From an uncultured Collinsella sp. (GTDB lineage: Bacteria > Actinomycetota > Coriobacteriia > Coriobacteriales > Coriobacteriaceae): a stretch of 31,529 bases of DNA. Below, piece by piece: positions 1 through 6,150 of this stretch. The notes under the pieces are model-generated. The model searched no databases and had not been told where the DNA came from. It saw only the letters and a list, made by a program, of their open reading frames with translations. Numbering within the stretch: the first letter of the stretch is position 1; every line of letters starts with the position of its first letter. The position numbers and the translations under genes were made by a program. The stretch lies in assembly GCA_900756725.1 (NCBI GenBank), contig CAAELJ010000104.1, forward strand, positions 1-31,529. The letters run 5' to 3'.

Positions 1-85
1 AGGCCAGCCCCGACAGAGGGGAGGCGCCGCGCGCTCGGGCGGCGCGCCAGAGAGATAGTGGACGAGATAGTCGAGAGGCGCGGTC
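1..85. other. Window edge, no gene seen
   Basis: Very GC-rich sequence at the window edge. It holds one weak GC hairpin (GCGCCGC pairing with GCGGCGC). I see no coding signal. It follows the abrupt end of the zinc-ribbon gene and may be a contig-edge or assembly artefact. Confidence 0.4.
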
Positions 86-805
86 TCAAGAAGGAGTAAC
101 ATCGGGACTTGCAGCGACGGACCTCGGGACGCTCTTACACCACGTCTGCGCGCGCCACCGCAGCGCCAACGTGGCGAGCTTCTTTTTGCCCGAAAAATCG
201 ATGCTTTTAAGGTTTTCGGCATTTTTGAGGTCGAGCTTCTCGATGTCGTCGCAACCGTCCAGATTAACGACGGTGACATTACTCGCCGAGTTAAGCTCGA
301 CGGTCTTAAGGTCGCCGCAGCCCGAAAGATCCAGGTTGACGAGTTTGTCCCCGCCATTTTCCACACTGGTAACGTTGGGGAACACCTTGCCCAGGCCCTG
401 CGTCGACGTGATGCCGTCCAGCTCGACCGACGTCACCGCCTTGGCCTCGTCGCGTGAGATGCGGCCGTCACCGTTAGTGTCGTACTTGGTCGAGACAAGC
501 GCACGCATGCCGCTGTCCGGGAAGGTTTTCTCGTCAATTGGGGTGGTCGCGATCTGGGTGAAGTAGAACAGCGCGCCACCGCCGACACCCGCCGCCACGG
601 CAAGCACCGCGGCAAGGGCGATGAGGGGCTTCTTGGAACGCTTGCGCCGCGCGGGCTGCTGCACGGGCACGTATTGCTGGGGAGCGGGCGCGGCAGGCTG
701 GGGTTGCTGCGTGGCCGCGACCTGGTCGGGTGCTACGGGCGCGCCGCAGACGGGGCAAAAGAGGGCGTCGTCGACAAGCGGCGTGCCACACGAGCGACAA
801 AACAT
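86..805 (-). CDS. Zinc-ribbon, single-TM protein with EF-hand and LRR-like repeats; 3' end doubtful
   Basis: Role unknown; the layout suggests a membrane-anchored protein with a cytoplasmic zinc ribbon and an exposed repeat domain. From the N-terminus I see CxxC-x10-CxxC (residues 3-20), a Pro/Gln/Ala-rich linker, a basic stretch, one membrane segment (about 58-80), an EF-hand or dockerin-like calcium loop (DTNGDGRIS, about 104-112), then leucine-rich-like units of the pattern LxxLDLSGC. The ATG at 805 is chosen because AAAGGA lies just upstream. The repeats stop near nt 170, and the last 25 or so residues are Arg/Trp/Pro-rich and unlike the rest. The natural C-terminus is therefore probably lost to a frameshift or a window-edge join. 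Zinc-ribbon plus TM proteins are common in Coriobacteriia, but I cannot assign a function. Confidence 0.7.
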   Translation of the reverse strand: MFCRSCGTPLVDDALFCPVCGAPVAPDQVAATQQPQPAAPAPQQYVPVQQPARRKRSKKPLIALAAVLAVAAGVGGGALFYFTQIATTPIDEKTFPDSGMRALVSTKYDTNGDGRISRDEAKAVTSVELDGITSTQGLGKVFPNVTSVENGGDKLVNLDLSGCGDLKTVELNSASNVTVVNLDGCDDIEKLDLKNAENLKSIDFSGKKKLATLALRWRAQTWCKSVPRSVAASPDVTPS

Positions 806-890
806 GGCGGGTTCCTTTCGGTTCATTCCTTCCACCCTGAAGGTAAACCCAAAAATGCAGCCCTTGTTGCGCAACAAAGCCAAGCGGGAG

Positions 891-933
891 CCAAACCGCC
901 ACAAAGGGGACAGGCACCTTTGTGGCGGTTTGG
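891..933. repeat. Perfect 17-bp inverted repeat with GGGACAGG loop
   Basis: Arms 891-907 and 917-933 are perfectly complementary (core CCGCCACAAAGG), and the loop carries ggacagg. It lies upstream of the zinc-ribbon gene and next to a related palindrome at 961-999. A separate perfect palindrome, TTGTTGCGCAACAA, sits at 864-877. The shared GGGACAG word suggests one REP-like family with the elements at 961, 11360 and 18731. Confidence 0.75.
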
Positions 934-960
934 GGTGAATCCGTCGCGTTTGCCCAGATA

Positions 961-999
961 AAACCTGCCAAAATAAACCTGTCCCTTTTTGGAAGGTTT
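961..999. repeat. REP-like palindrome, GGGACAG family, copy 1
   Basis: Arms 961-973 and 987-999 match at 12 of 13 positions. The core GCCAAAATAAACCTGTCCC recurs at 18733-18751, and its first base aside it recurs inverted at 11372-11389. It sits directly upstream of the cyclo-ligase gene and even supplies an in-frame TTG (989) ahead of the preferred ATG. Confidence 0.8.
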
Positions 1000-1015
1000 G
1001 GGAGATGAGACTGGG

Positions 1016-1612
1016 ATGGATAAGGCTGAGTTGCGGCGGGCGGGGATTGCCCGGCGCAACGCTATTGATTTGGATGTTCGGGCGGCGAAGTCTGCTGTTG
1101 TATGCGCGCGGCTTGTTGAGCTGCTGGATCGCTTGGGTGCCGCGGCACCGCACACCGTTGCCGTCTATGCCGCGATGGGTTCCGAGGTCGACCCAGCCGC
1201 GTTTGCCGCTGCGGCCGCCAAACGCGACTGGCGCGTGGCCTATCCGTGCATGTTCTCGGCAAGCGACCCCGCCGCACGCGGCCAGCGCATGTGCATGCGG
1301 GCAGTCTCTGCCGGCGATGTATCCACGGCTCCGTTTATCGCTCATCCCACGCGGGCCTTCGCAGCCACGGACGTCGACAGCGACCGCTTCCCCATTGTGC
1401 CTGCCGCCGAGCTCGACATGGCTGTCGTGCCGCTCGTGGCCTTCGACCGCACTGGCGCGCGCCTGGGCTACGGCGGAGGCTGCTACGACCGCTACATACC
1501 CATGCTCTCGCCCGCATGCCAAATCGTCGGCATCGCCTTTGACGAACAGCGCGTCGACCACGTTCCCACCGACGCCCCCGACCTGCCGCTGCCCAACATC
1601 GTCAGCGCCTAA
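1016..1612 (+). CDS. fthC: 5-formyltetrahydrofolate cyclo-ligase
   Basis: Converts 5-formyl-THF to 5,10-methenyl-THF with ATP, in cytoplasmic one-carbon metabolism. The 198-residue product has the usual family length. The N-terminal basic segment (RRAGIARRNAI) and the C-terminal signature GARLGYGGGCYDRY, which forms the nucleotide/folate pocket, are both present. The ATG at 1016 is preferred, with GGAG about 11 nt upstream. An in-frame TTG at 989 lies inside a repeat element and would add residues not typical of the family. The gene converges on metA across a palindromic element and has no partner gene on its strand. Confidence 0.9.
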   Translation: MDKAELRRAGIARRNAIDLDVRAAKSAVVCARLVELLDRLGAAAPHTVAVYAAMGSEVDPAAFAAAAAKRDWRVAYPCMFSASDPAARGQRMCMRAVSAGDVSTAPFIAHPTRAFAATDVDSDRFPIVPAAELDMAVVPLVAFDRTGARLGYGGGCYDRYIPMLSPACQIVGIAFDEQRVDHVPTDAPDLPLPNIVSA

Positions 1613-1636
1613 ATGCCGTTGTATCGCACCCGCAAG

Positions 1637-1755
1637 ATGAGCGTGGAAAATTTCCCGTTTTGGGTCTGTTCGGGGGCAAAAAACGGGAGATTATCCACGC
1701 TCATTATTCAAACGTCCGATAATCCACGCTCGTGTGTCCGAAAATCCACGCTCGT
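1637..1755. repeat. Modular palindromic element (GAGCGTGGAT family), copy 1
   Basis: Arms 1637-1661 and 1680-1704 match at 23 of 25 positions (ATGAGCGTGGA...CCCGTTTT). Two further half-units in direct repeat with a 22-bp period follow at 1714-1755 (GTCCG then AATCCACGCTCGT). A second, rearranged copy lies at 8222-8318. It sits between the convergent fthC and metA genes and could also act as a bidirectional terminator. Confidence 0.85.
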
Positions 1756-1784
1756 CACGCCGCGAGCACAGCCACGGCCGTAGC

Positions 1785-2711
1785 CTAGTGCTCCTCGCCG
1801 GCGCGGGCCAGGTCGTAGGGCGTGGTCTGGTAGACGTAGTAGTTGAGCCAGTTGGTGTAGAGCAGCTGAGCTTGGCTGCGCCAGACGTTGCGCGGCTCGG
1901 CGGTGGGGTCGTCGCCCGGGAAGTAATGCGCCGGCACCTGAGGGTTGAGCCCGCGCTTCACGTCGCGCTCGTACTCCAGGCGCAGTGTGTCGGTATCGTA
2001 CTCGGGATGGCCAAAAACAAAGAAGCGGCGGCTGTCGGTCGACTTGACGATGTACAGGCCTACCTCATCAGACACGGCCACGACCTCAAGCTGCGGCTCG
2101 GCCTCCACGTCCTCGCGGCGCACCTCGGTGTTGCGCGAATGCACGGCATAGAAGCGGTCGTCAAAGCCGCGGACCAGCGGGCTTTGTGGCTTCACCAGAT
2201 AATGCTCGAACACGCCGCTCGCCTTTGCCGGCAGGTCGTGCTTCTGGATACCGTAATGATGGTACAGACCGGCCTGTGCGCCCCAGCAAATATGCAGCGT
2301 AGAGTGCACGTGCGTGGTGGACCAGTCCATGATCTGGCAGAGCTCGGGCCAGTAGTCGACCTCCTCGAACGGCATCTGCTCCACGGGCGCGCCCGTGATG
2401 ATCAGGCCGTCGTAGTGGATGTCGCGGATGTCGTCGAACGTGCGGTAGAACGTCTCCAGGTGGCCGGCGCTTACGTGCGTGGCCTCGTGCGTCTTGGTGC
2501 GCAGCAGGTCCACCTCCACCTGCAGCGGCGTGTTGGAGAGCTTGCGCATGATTTGCGTCTCGGTGGCGATTTTGGTGGGCATGAGGTTGAGGATGAGCAC
2601 GCGCAGCGGACGGATGTCCTGGTGCAGCGCGCGGTACTCGGTCATGACAAAGATGTTCTCGCTCTCGAGCTGCGCAGCGGCAGGGAGGGCGTCGGGGATG
2701 CGAATGGGCAT
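1785..2711 (-). CDS. metA: Homoserine O-acyltransferase MetA (predicted acetyl-CoA type)
   Basis: Acylates L-homoserine in the first committed step of methionine synthesis. The 308-residue protein carries the glutamine-amidotransferase-like triad of MetA at canonical positions: Cys142 (HICWGAQAG), His235 and Glu237 (GHPEYD). Residue 111 is Glu (TGAPVEQMPF). In the characterised Bacillus cereus enzyme Glu111 goes with acetyl-CoA use, whereas E. coli has Gly there and uses succinyl-CoA, so the product is probably O-acetylhomoserine. GGAGCATCC precedes the ATG. I looked for a SAM riboswitch upstream and saw none. The gene is divergent from the dehydrogenase at 2923 and no other methionine gene is in the window. 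Confidence 0.95.
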   Translation of the reverse strand: MPIRIPDALPAAAQLESENIFVMTEYRALHQDIRPLRVLILNLMPTKIATETQIMRKLSNTPLQVEVDLLRTKTHEATHVSAGHLETFYRTFDDIRDIHYDGLIITGAPVEQMPFEEVDYWPELCQIMDWSTTHVHSTLHICWGAQAGLYHHYGIQKHDLPAKASGVFEHYLVKPQSPLVRGFDDRFYAVHSRNTEVRREDVEAEPQLEVVAVSDEVGLYIVKSTDSRRFFVFGHPEYDTDTLRLEYERDVKRGLNPQVPAHYFPGDDPTAEPRNVWRSQAQLLYTNWLNYYVYQTTPYDLARAGEEH

Positions 2712-2879
2712 GGATGCTCCTTACGAGTCAGTTGCAGCTATGGTACAACGAGCGGCCCCATCCGCGCGAGCACATCGCTCAGCGATGCCGTCAGCGGCCC
2801 GAATCACTCCAAAAATAGAGATTAAGGCATGTCCCAAAAATCTACGGCGCTTTAGCCTAGCAAAGTGGCAGCTGGACGC

Positions 2880-2885
2880 TACAAT
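2880..2885 (+). promoter_or_regulatory. Candidate -10 box for the dehydrogenase gene
   Basis: TACAAT lies 37 bp before the start codon. The -35 region, 17 bp upstream, is poor (TAGCAA), so this is tentative. Confidence 0.35.
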
Positions 2886-2922
2886 GGTTCGACGCGAAAA
2901 ACTCGGCCGAAAGGATACATAT

Positions 2923-3900
2923 ATGTACCAGACGCGTAAGATCGGTGTGGTCGGCCAGGGCCACGTAGGAGCACATGTCGCCAACAGCCTGCTTATGCAG
3001 GGCATTGCCGATGAGCTGTACCTGTGCGATATCAACGAGGCCAAGGTGACGTCCGAGGTCCAGGACCTGCGCGACTCCCTTTCGTTTGTCCCGTATAACA
3101 CCAAAATCGTCAACTGCTACGACCACTACGAGGAGCTAGCTTGCTGCGACGTCATCGTCAACGCCGCCGGCAAGGTCGCGCTGGCCGCTGGCAACCGCGA
3201 CGGTGAGTTGTTCTTTACCACCGACGCCGCCCGCACCTTTGCCAAGCGCATCGTCGACGCCGGCTTTGACGGCATCTTTGTGAGCATCTCCAACCCCTGC
3301 GACGTCGTGTGCACCGAGCTGTGGCACCTGACCGGCTACGATCCCAAGAAGATCATCGGCTCGGGCTGCGGTCTGGATTCCGCCCGCCTGCGCACCGAGA
3401 TCTCCAAGAAGGTCGGCGTGAGCCCCAAGTCTATCGACGCCTACATGATTGGCGAGCACGGCTTTAGCCAGCTGGCCGCCTTTAAGGCCGCAACCATCGC
3501 CGGCAAGAGCCTCAACGAGCTTCAGGCCGAAAACCCCGACAAGTACGCCTTCGACCACATGGAGATCGAGGAACTCGCGCGCAAGGGCGGCTATGTGACC
3601 TACCAGGGCAAGCAGTGCACCGAGTACGCCGTCGCCAACTCCGCCGCGCGCGTCTGCGCCGCCGTGCTGCACAACGAGCACGCCGTGCTTTCCGCCTCCA
3701 CGCTCATGACCGGCCAGTATGGCGAGGAGGGCATCTTCACCTCCCTGCCGTGCGTGATCGGCGCCGAGGGCGTCGAGGAGGTCTACACGCTCGACCTGTC
3801 CGAGTACGAGCTCGAGGGCTTCCACAAGAGCTGCCAGCACATCCGCGACAATATCGCCCAGCTCGACTGGTGGGACGCCGAGGCATACGACGCGAAGTAG
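2923..3900 (+). CDS. L-lactate / L-2-hydroxyacid dehydrogenase (LDH/MDH superfamily)
   Basis: NAD-dependent reduction of pyruvate or a branched 2-oxoacid in the cytoplasm, regenerating NAD during fermentation. The 325-residue product has the Rossmann motif GQGHVG (11-16), an acidic Asp36 that fits NAD over NADP, Asn124 (SNP), Asp152/Arg155 (LDSARLR) and the catalytic His179 (GEHG). The substrate loop (AAGKVALAAGNRDGEL) lacks the usual KPG motif and resembles L-2-hydroxyisocaproate dehydrogenase more than classical Ldh, so branched-chain substrates are possible. The ATG at 2923 follows GAAAGGATACAT. A strong terminator comes 43 bp after the stop, so the gene appears to be transcribed alone. 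Confidence 0.85.
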   Translation: MYQTRKIGVVGQGHVGAHVANSLLMQGIADELYLCDINEAKVTSEVQDLRDSLSFVPYNTKIVNCYDHYEELACCDVIVNAAGKVALAAGNRDGELFFTTDAARTFAKRIVDAGFDGIFVSISNPCDVVCTELWHLTGYDPKKIIGSGCGLDSARLRTEISKKVGVSPKSIDAYMIGEHGFSQLAAFKAATIAGKSLNELQAENPDKYAFDHMEIEELARKGGYVTYQGKQCTEYAVANSAARVCAAVLHNEHAVLSASTLMTGQYGEEGIFTSLPCVIGAEGVEEVYTLDLSEYELEGFHKSCQHIRDNIAQLDWWDAEAYDAK

Positions 3901-3942
3901 GCCGCCTGTTGACGCGACAACTCGCTAATACGGACGCAATGT

Positions 3943-3985
3943 AAAGCGGGCTGCGCCGGAAATCCCCGGCGCGGCCCGCTTTTTT
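3943..3985 (+). terminator. Rho-independent terminator of the dehydrogenase
   Basis: The stem AAAGCGGGCTGCGCCGG pairs with CCGGCGCGGCCCGCTTT with one bulge, and a run of six T follows. It is directly downstream of the 2923-3900 gene. Confidence 0.9.
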
Positions 3986-4009
3986 GCTCATGCAACACGT
4001 TTGCGAATC

Positions 4010-4189
4010 GAAGGTGAATACTTTTCCGCGATGTGAACGAGCAAAAACGAGCCCCCGAAGCATCCACACTTTTCAGGCGCCGTTTCCTGCGGTTTCGCCG
4101 AGTTTTTCCTGCTGTTTTGGCGTTAAAAAGTGTGGATGCTTCGGGGGTCCAAAATAGGTCGTTCACTTCGCGGAAAAGTATTCACCTTC
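4010..4189. repeat. 180-bp nested inverted repeat
   Basis: Outer arms: 4010-4039 pairs with the segment ending at 4189 (GAAGGTGAATACTTTTCCGC, then one mismatch, then GTGAACGA). Inner arms: 4052-4073 pairs with 4126-4147 (CCCCCGAAGCATCCACACTT). The two stem sections are separated by non-matching stretches of about 10 nt, and the loop is about 52 nt. It fills most of the gap between the convergent dehydrogenase and first deglycase genes. Confidence 0.9.
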
Positions 4190-4228
4190 ATTTTCGCGCA
4201 GACACGAATCCGGCCGCTACAACGCAAA

Positions 4229-4257
4229 ACGGGGCCCGCGCGCAGCGCAGACCCCGT
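4229..4257 (-). terminator. Probable terminator of the first deglycase
   Basis: ACGGGG (4229-4234) pairs with CCCCGT (4252-4257), with GCGC/GCGC inside. On the minus strand it is followed by TTTT, and it lies 22 bp past the deglycase stop. Confidence 0.65.
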
Positions 4258-4279
4258 CGTGAGAGGTTATTCCCGGTGC

Positions 4280-5248
4280 CTAGTACTGCTCGATGCCCAT
4301 GTAGCGACGAACCTCGGGGCTGTGGTCAAACACCTTGCCGCGGGCGGCGCGCAGCTCGCAGCTCATCGCGTAGAAGAAGATCGGCTCCAGGAACGAACGC
4401 ACGCTGGCAGGCACCTCGCCCACGCCGTACTCAAGCGCGTCGAGCACCATAATCGTATCGGTGTGCGTGTTGAGGAACGCAAGGGCGCGCTCCTCCATGG
4501 GGCGGCACTCGCCGGCGCCAAGCTGCACAAAGTAGAACACGCCGGGCTCGGTTGCCTCGAACGGGCCGTGGAAGTACTCGCCGGAGTGAATATAGCAGCA
4601 GTGCTGCCACTGCATCTCCATGAGCGAGCAAATGGCCATGGCGTAGGTCTGGCTAAAGTTGGGACCGGATCCCAGGATATAGAAGAACTTGTGCTGCTGG
4701 CAGAGCTCGGCAAAGCGGGCGCCCAGTTCGGCGTTTACCTTCTCGCGGGCAGCGGGCAGCAGGGCATCCATCTGCTTGAGGCCGGCGTACATGTCGGTCA
4801 GCGCCTCGTAGCCTTCCTGCTGGTCGAGCAGCTCGGCGGCGATCAGAGCGCCGATGCCCTGCGGCACCTCGGCCTGCGACACGCCCTCGCCCCAGGGGTA
4901 GACCCAGGTGGTCCACTTGCCGTTGTCGATCTTGGAGCCCTCGCAGTCGGTCATGGCCACGACCTCGACACCGGCGGCCAGCGCCATCTCGCAGCCGTCG
5001 ACGACCTCCTGCGTGTTGCCGCTGTGGCTGCAGGCAATAACGAGCGACTTCGGCCCAAGGCTCTTGGGGGCCATCAGGCAAAACTCGCGTGCCGTGTAGA
5101 CCGTCGAGGTAAACGTGGTAGCCTCGCGCTTGAGCAGCTCGTTGGCCGGCATCAGGTCGATCATCGAACCGCCGCAGGCGATCCAAAAGACGTTCTCGAT
5201 TTTACCCTTGCGCTTGATGATTTCCTGAACCAGATCATGTGCGTTCAT
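4280..5248 (-). CDS. FrlB-type SIS domain sugar-phosphate deglycase (paralogue 1)
   Basis: Probably cleaves a fructosamine-6-phosphate (such as fructoselysine-6-P) into glucose-6-P and the free amine, in the cytoplasm. The 322 residues hold two SIS domains. The first has the phosphate-loop motif ACSHSGNTQE, and the second has LMEMQW...SGEYFHGP with Glu211 and His227, spaced by 16 as in FrlB/FraB-type deglycases, where this pair is the proposed acid/base. The C-terminal RRY-x5-Y ending also fits FrlB. Among the three paralogues this one most resembles E. coli FrlB (IHSGEYFHGPFEATEPGV). No FrlD-type kinase is present, so the phosphorylated substrate must come through a PTS. AGGAGG precedes the ATG. 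The GntR gene just upstream and two repeated sites around the promoter point to local regulation. Confidence 0.82.
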   Translation of the reverse strand: MNAHDLVQEIIKRKGKIENVFWIACGGSMIDLMPANELLKREATTFTSTVYTAREFCLMAPKSLGPKSLVIACSHSGNTQEVVDGCEMALAAGVEVVAMTDCEGSKIDNGKWTTWVYPWGEGVSQAEVPQGIGALIAAELLDQQEGYEALTDMYAGLKQMDALLPAAREKVNAELGARFAELCQQHKFFYILGSGPNFSQTYAMAICSLMEMQWQHCCYIHSGEYFHGPFEATEPGVFYFVQLGAGECRPMEERALAFLNTHTDTIMVLDALEYGVGEVPASVRSFLEPIFFYAMSCELRAARGKVFDHSPEVRRYMGIEQY

Positions 5249-5304
5249 GCTGATGTTCCTCCTTGTGGGGCGGTTCTGAACGAAGACAGCCTGTACCTGC
5301 GGTC

Positions 5305-5383
5305 GTTCTATGTTGTTCTATTTATAGCATGCGAGCTGTCACAGGTGAAGTCGTTTCAGCAAATTTGTTCTATGTTGTTCTAT
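5305..5383 (-). promoter_or_regulatory. Promoter of deglycase 1 flanked by two ATAGAAC repeat operators
   Basis: The 17-bp sequence ATAGAACAACATAGAAC (minus strand) occurs identically at 5305-5321 and 5367-5383. Each copy is itself a direct repeat of ATAGAAC with a 10-bp period, about one helical turn. Between them on the minus strand lie TTCACC (5349-5344) and TATAAA (5326-5321) with a 17-bp spacer, a plausible sigma-A promoter. One operator is upstream of -35 and the other touches -10. The likely binder is the GntR protein encoded just upstream (inference). Confidence 0.7.
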
Positions 5384-5392
5384 CTGTGGACG

Positions 5393-6148
5393 TTAGATGT
5401 CGAACACGTAGCGCGAACCCACGATCTTTTGGCGTCCGAGCAGCAAGGGGCGCTCGTCCTCATCGGTAAAGTACGCCTCCATATAGAAGAGCGGCTCACC
5501 GACCGACACCTCCAACAGCGGGGCCGCCTGAGCATCGGCAAGCGCAATCTCCACGGTGCAGGGGTCGGACTTGAGCGGCGCGCGGCCCGAATGCTCGGCA
5601 ACGAGCGCAAAGATGGAATTGTCCGCGAGGTCCTCGTCGCGCATCGTTTGCAGATACGGGTGGTCGGCCAGCACAAAAGAGTTGTTCTCGAGCATGACGG
5701 GCACGCCATCTGCCGTGCGCACGCGCTCGACCACGATAAGCTCGCAGCCGGGTTCCACGCCAAAGAACGCCGCATCCTCGTGCGTCGCCGCGACCACCAT
5801 GCGCGACACCAGGCGCGCGCCGGCCACCATGTCGTTGGCGGCGCAAGCCTCGGTAAAGCTCTGGACGTCGCCTTTCTGGCGAATCTTGCGTTTGAGTTTG
5901 GGGGCGCACACAAAGGTGCCCCTCCCCTGCTGGGGGTTGAGATACCCCGCACGCGAAAGCTCCTCGATGGCGCGACGCACGGTGACGCGCCCCACGCCAT
6001 AGGACTTCGCGAGCTCCATCTCGGAAGGAATGCGCGAGCCGGCTGCGTACACGCCGCGCGCGATCTCGCCCTTTAGGTCGTCCATGACCTGCTGGTACAG
6101 CGGCACGGCGGACACGCCCGTGCGGTCGGTTTTATCGTCGGTTGCCAT
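5393..6148 (-). CDS. GntR-family regulator with UTRA domain (regulator 1)
   Basis: Probable sugar-phosphate-responsive repressor of the deglycase downstream. The 251-residue product has an N-terminal winged helix (about 14-80: PLYQQVMDDLKGEI, IPSEMELAKSYGVGRVTVRR, QQGRGTFV) and a C-terminal UTRA ligand domain of the HutC subfamily, ending with LGRQKIVGSRYVF. Its ATG begins 2 bp after the recQ stop, and its ribosome site (GGAG) lies inside recQ, so it is probably co-transcribed and coupled with recQ. That is an unusual partnership for a catabolic regulator. The paralogues at 8531 and 18007 regulate similar enzymes. Confidence 0.9.
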   Translation of the reverse strand: MATDDKTDRTGVSAVPLYQQVMDDLKGEIARGVYAAGSRIPSEMELAKSYGVGRVTVRRAIEELSRAGYLNPQQGRGTFVCAPKLKRKIRQKGDVQSFTEACAANDMVAGARLVSRMVVAATHEDAAFFGVEPGCELIVVERVRTADGVPVMLENNSFVLADHPYLQTMRDEDLADNSIFALVAEHSGRAPLKSDPCTVEIALADAQAAPLLEVSVGEPLFYMEAYFTDEDERPLLLGRQKIVGSRYVFDI

Positions 6149-6150
6149 CG

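Noticed and set aside
1637..1755. CRISPR-like array of AATCCACGCTCGT units
   Set aside because: There are only a few irregular units with no uniform spacers and no cas genes. Inverted as well as direct copies fit a palindromic element.
2712..2860. SAM riboswitch or T-box before metA
   Set aside because: I found no SAM-I core, kink-turn or T-box sequence in the leader, and the gap is short.
4130..6076. Long open frame on the plus strand (648 codons)
   Set aside because: It is antisense to the first deglycase and GntR genes, has no ribosome site and gives a His/Arg/Leu-rich product; it is a shadow of GC-rich codons.
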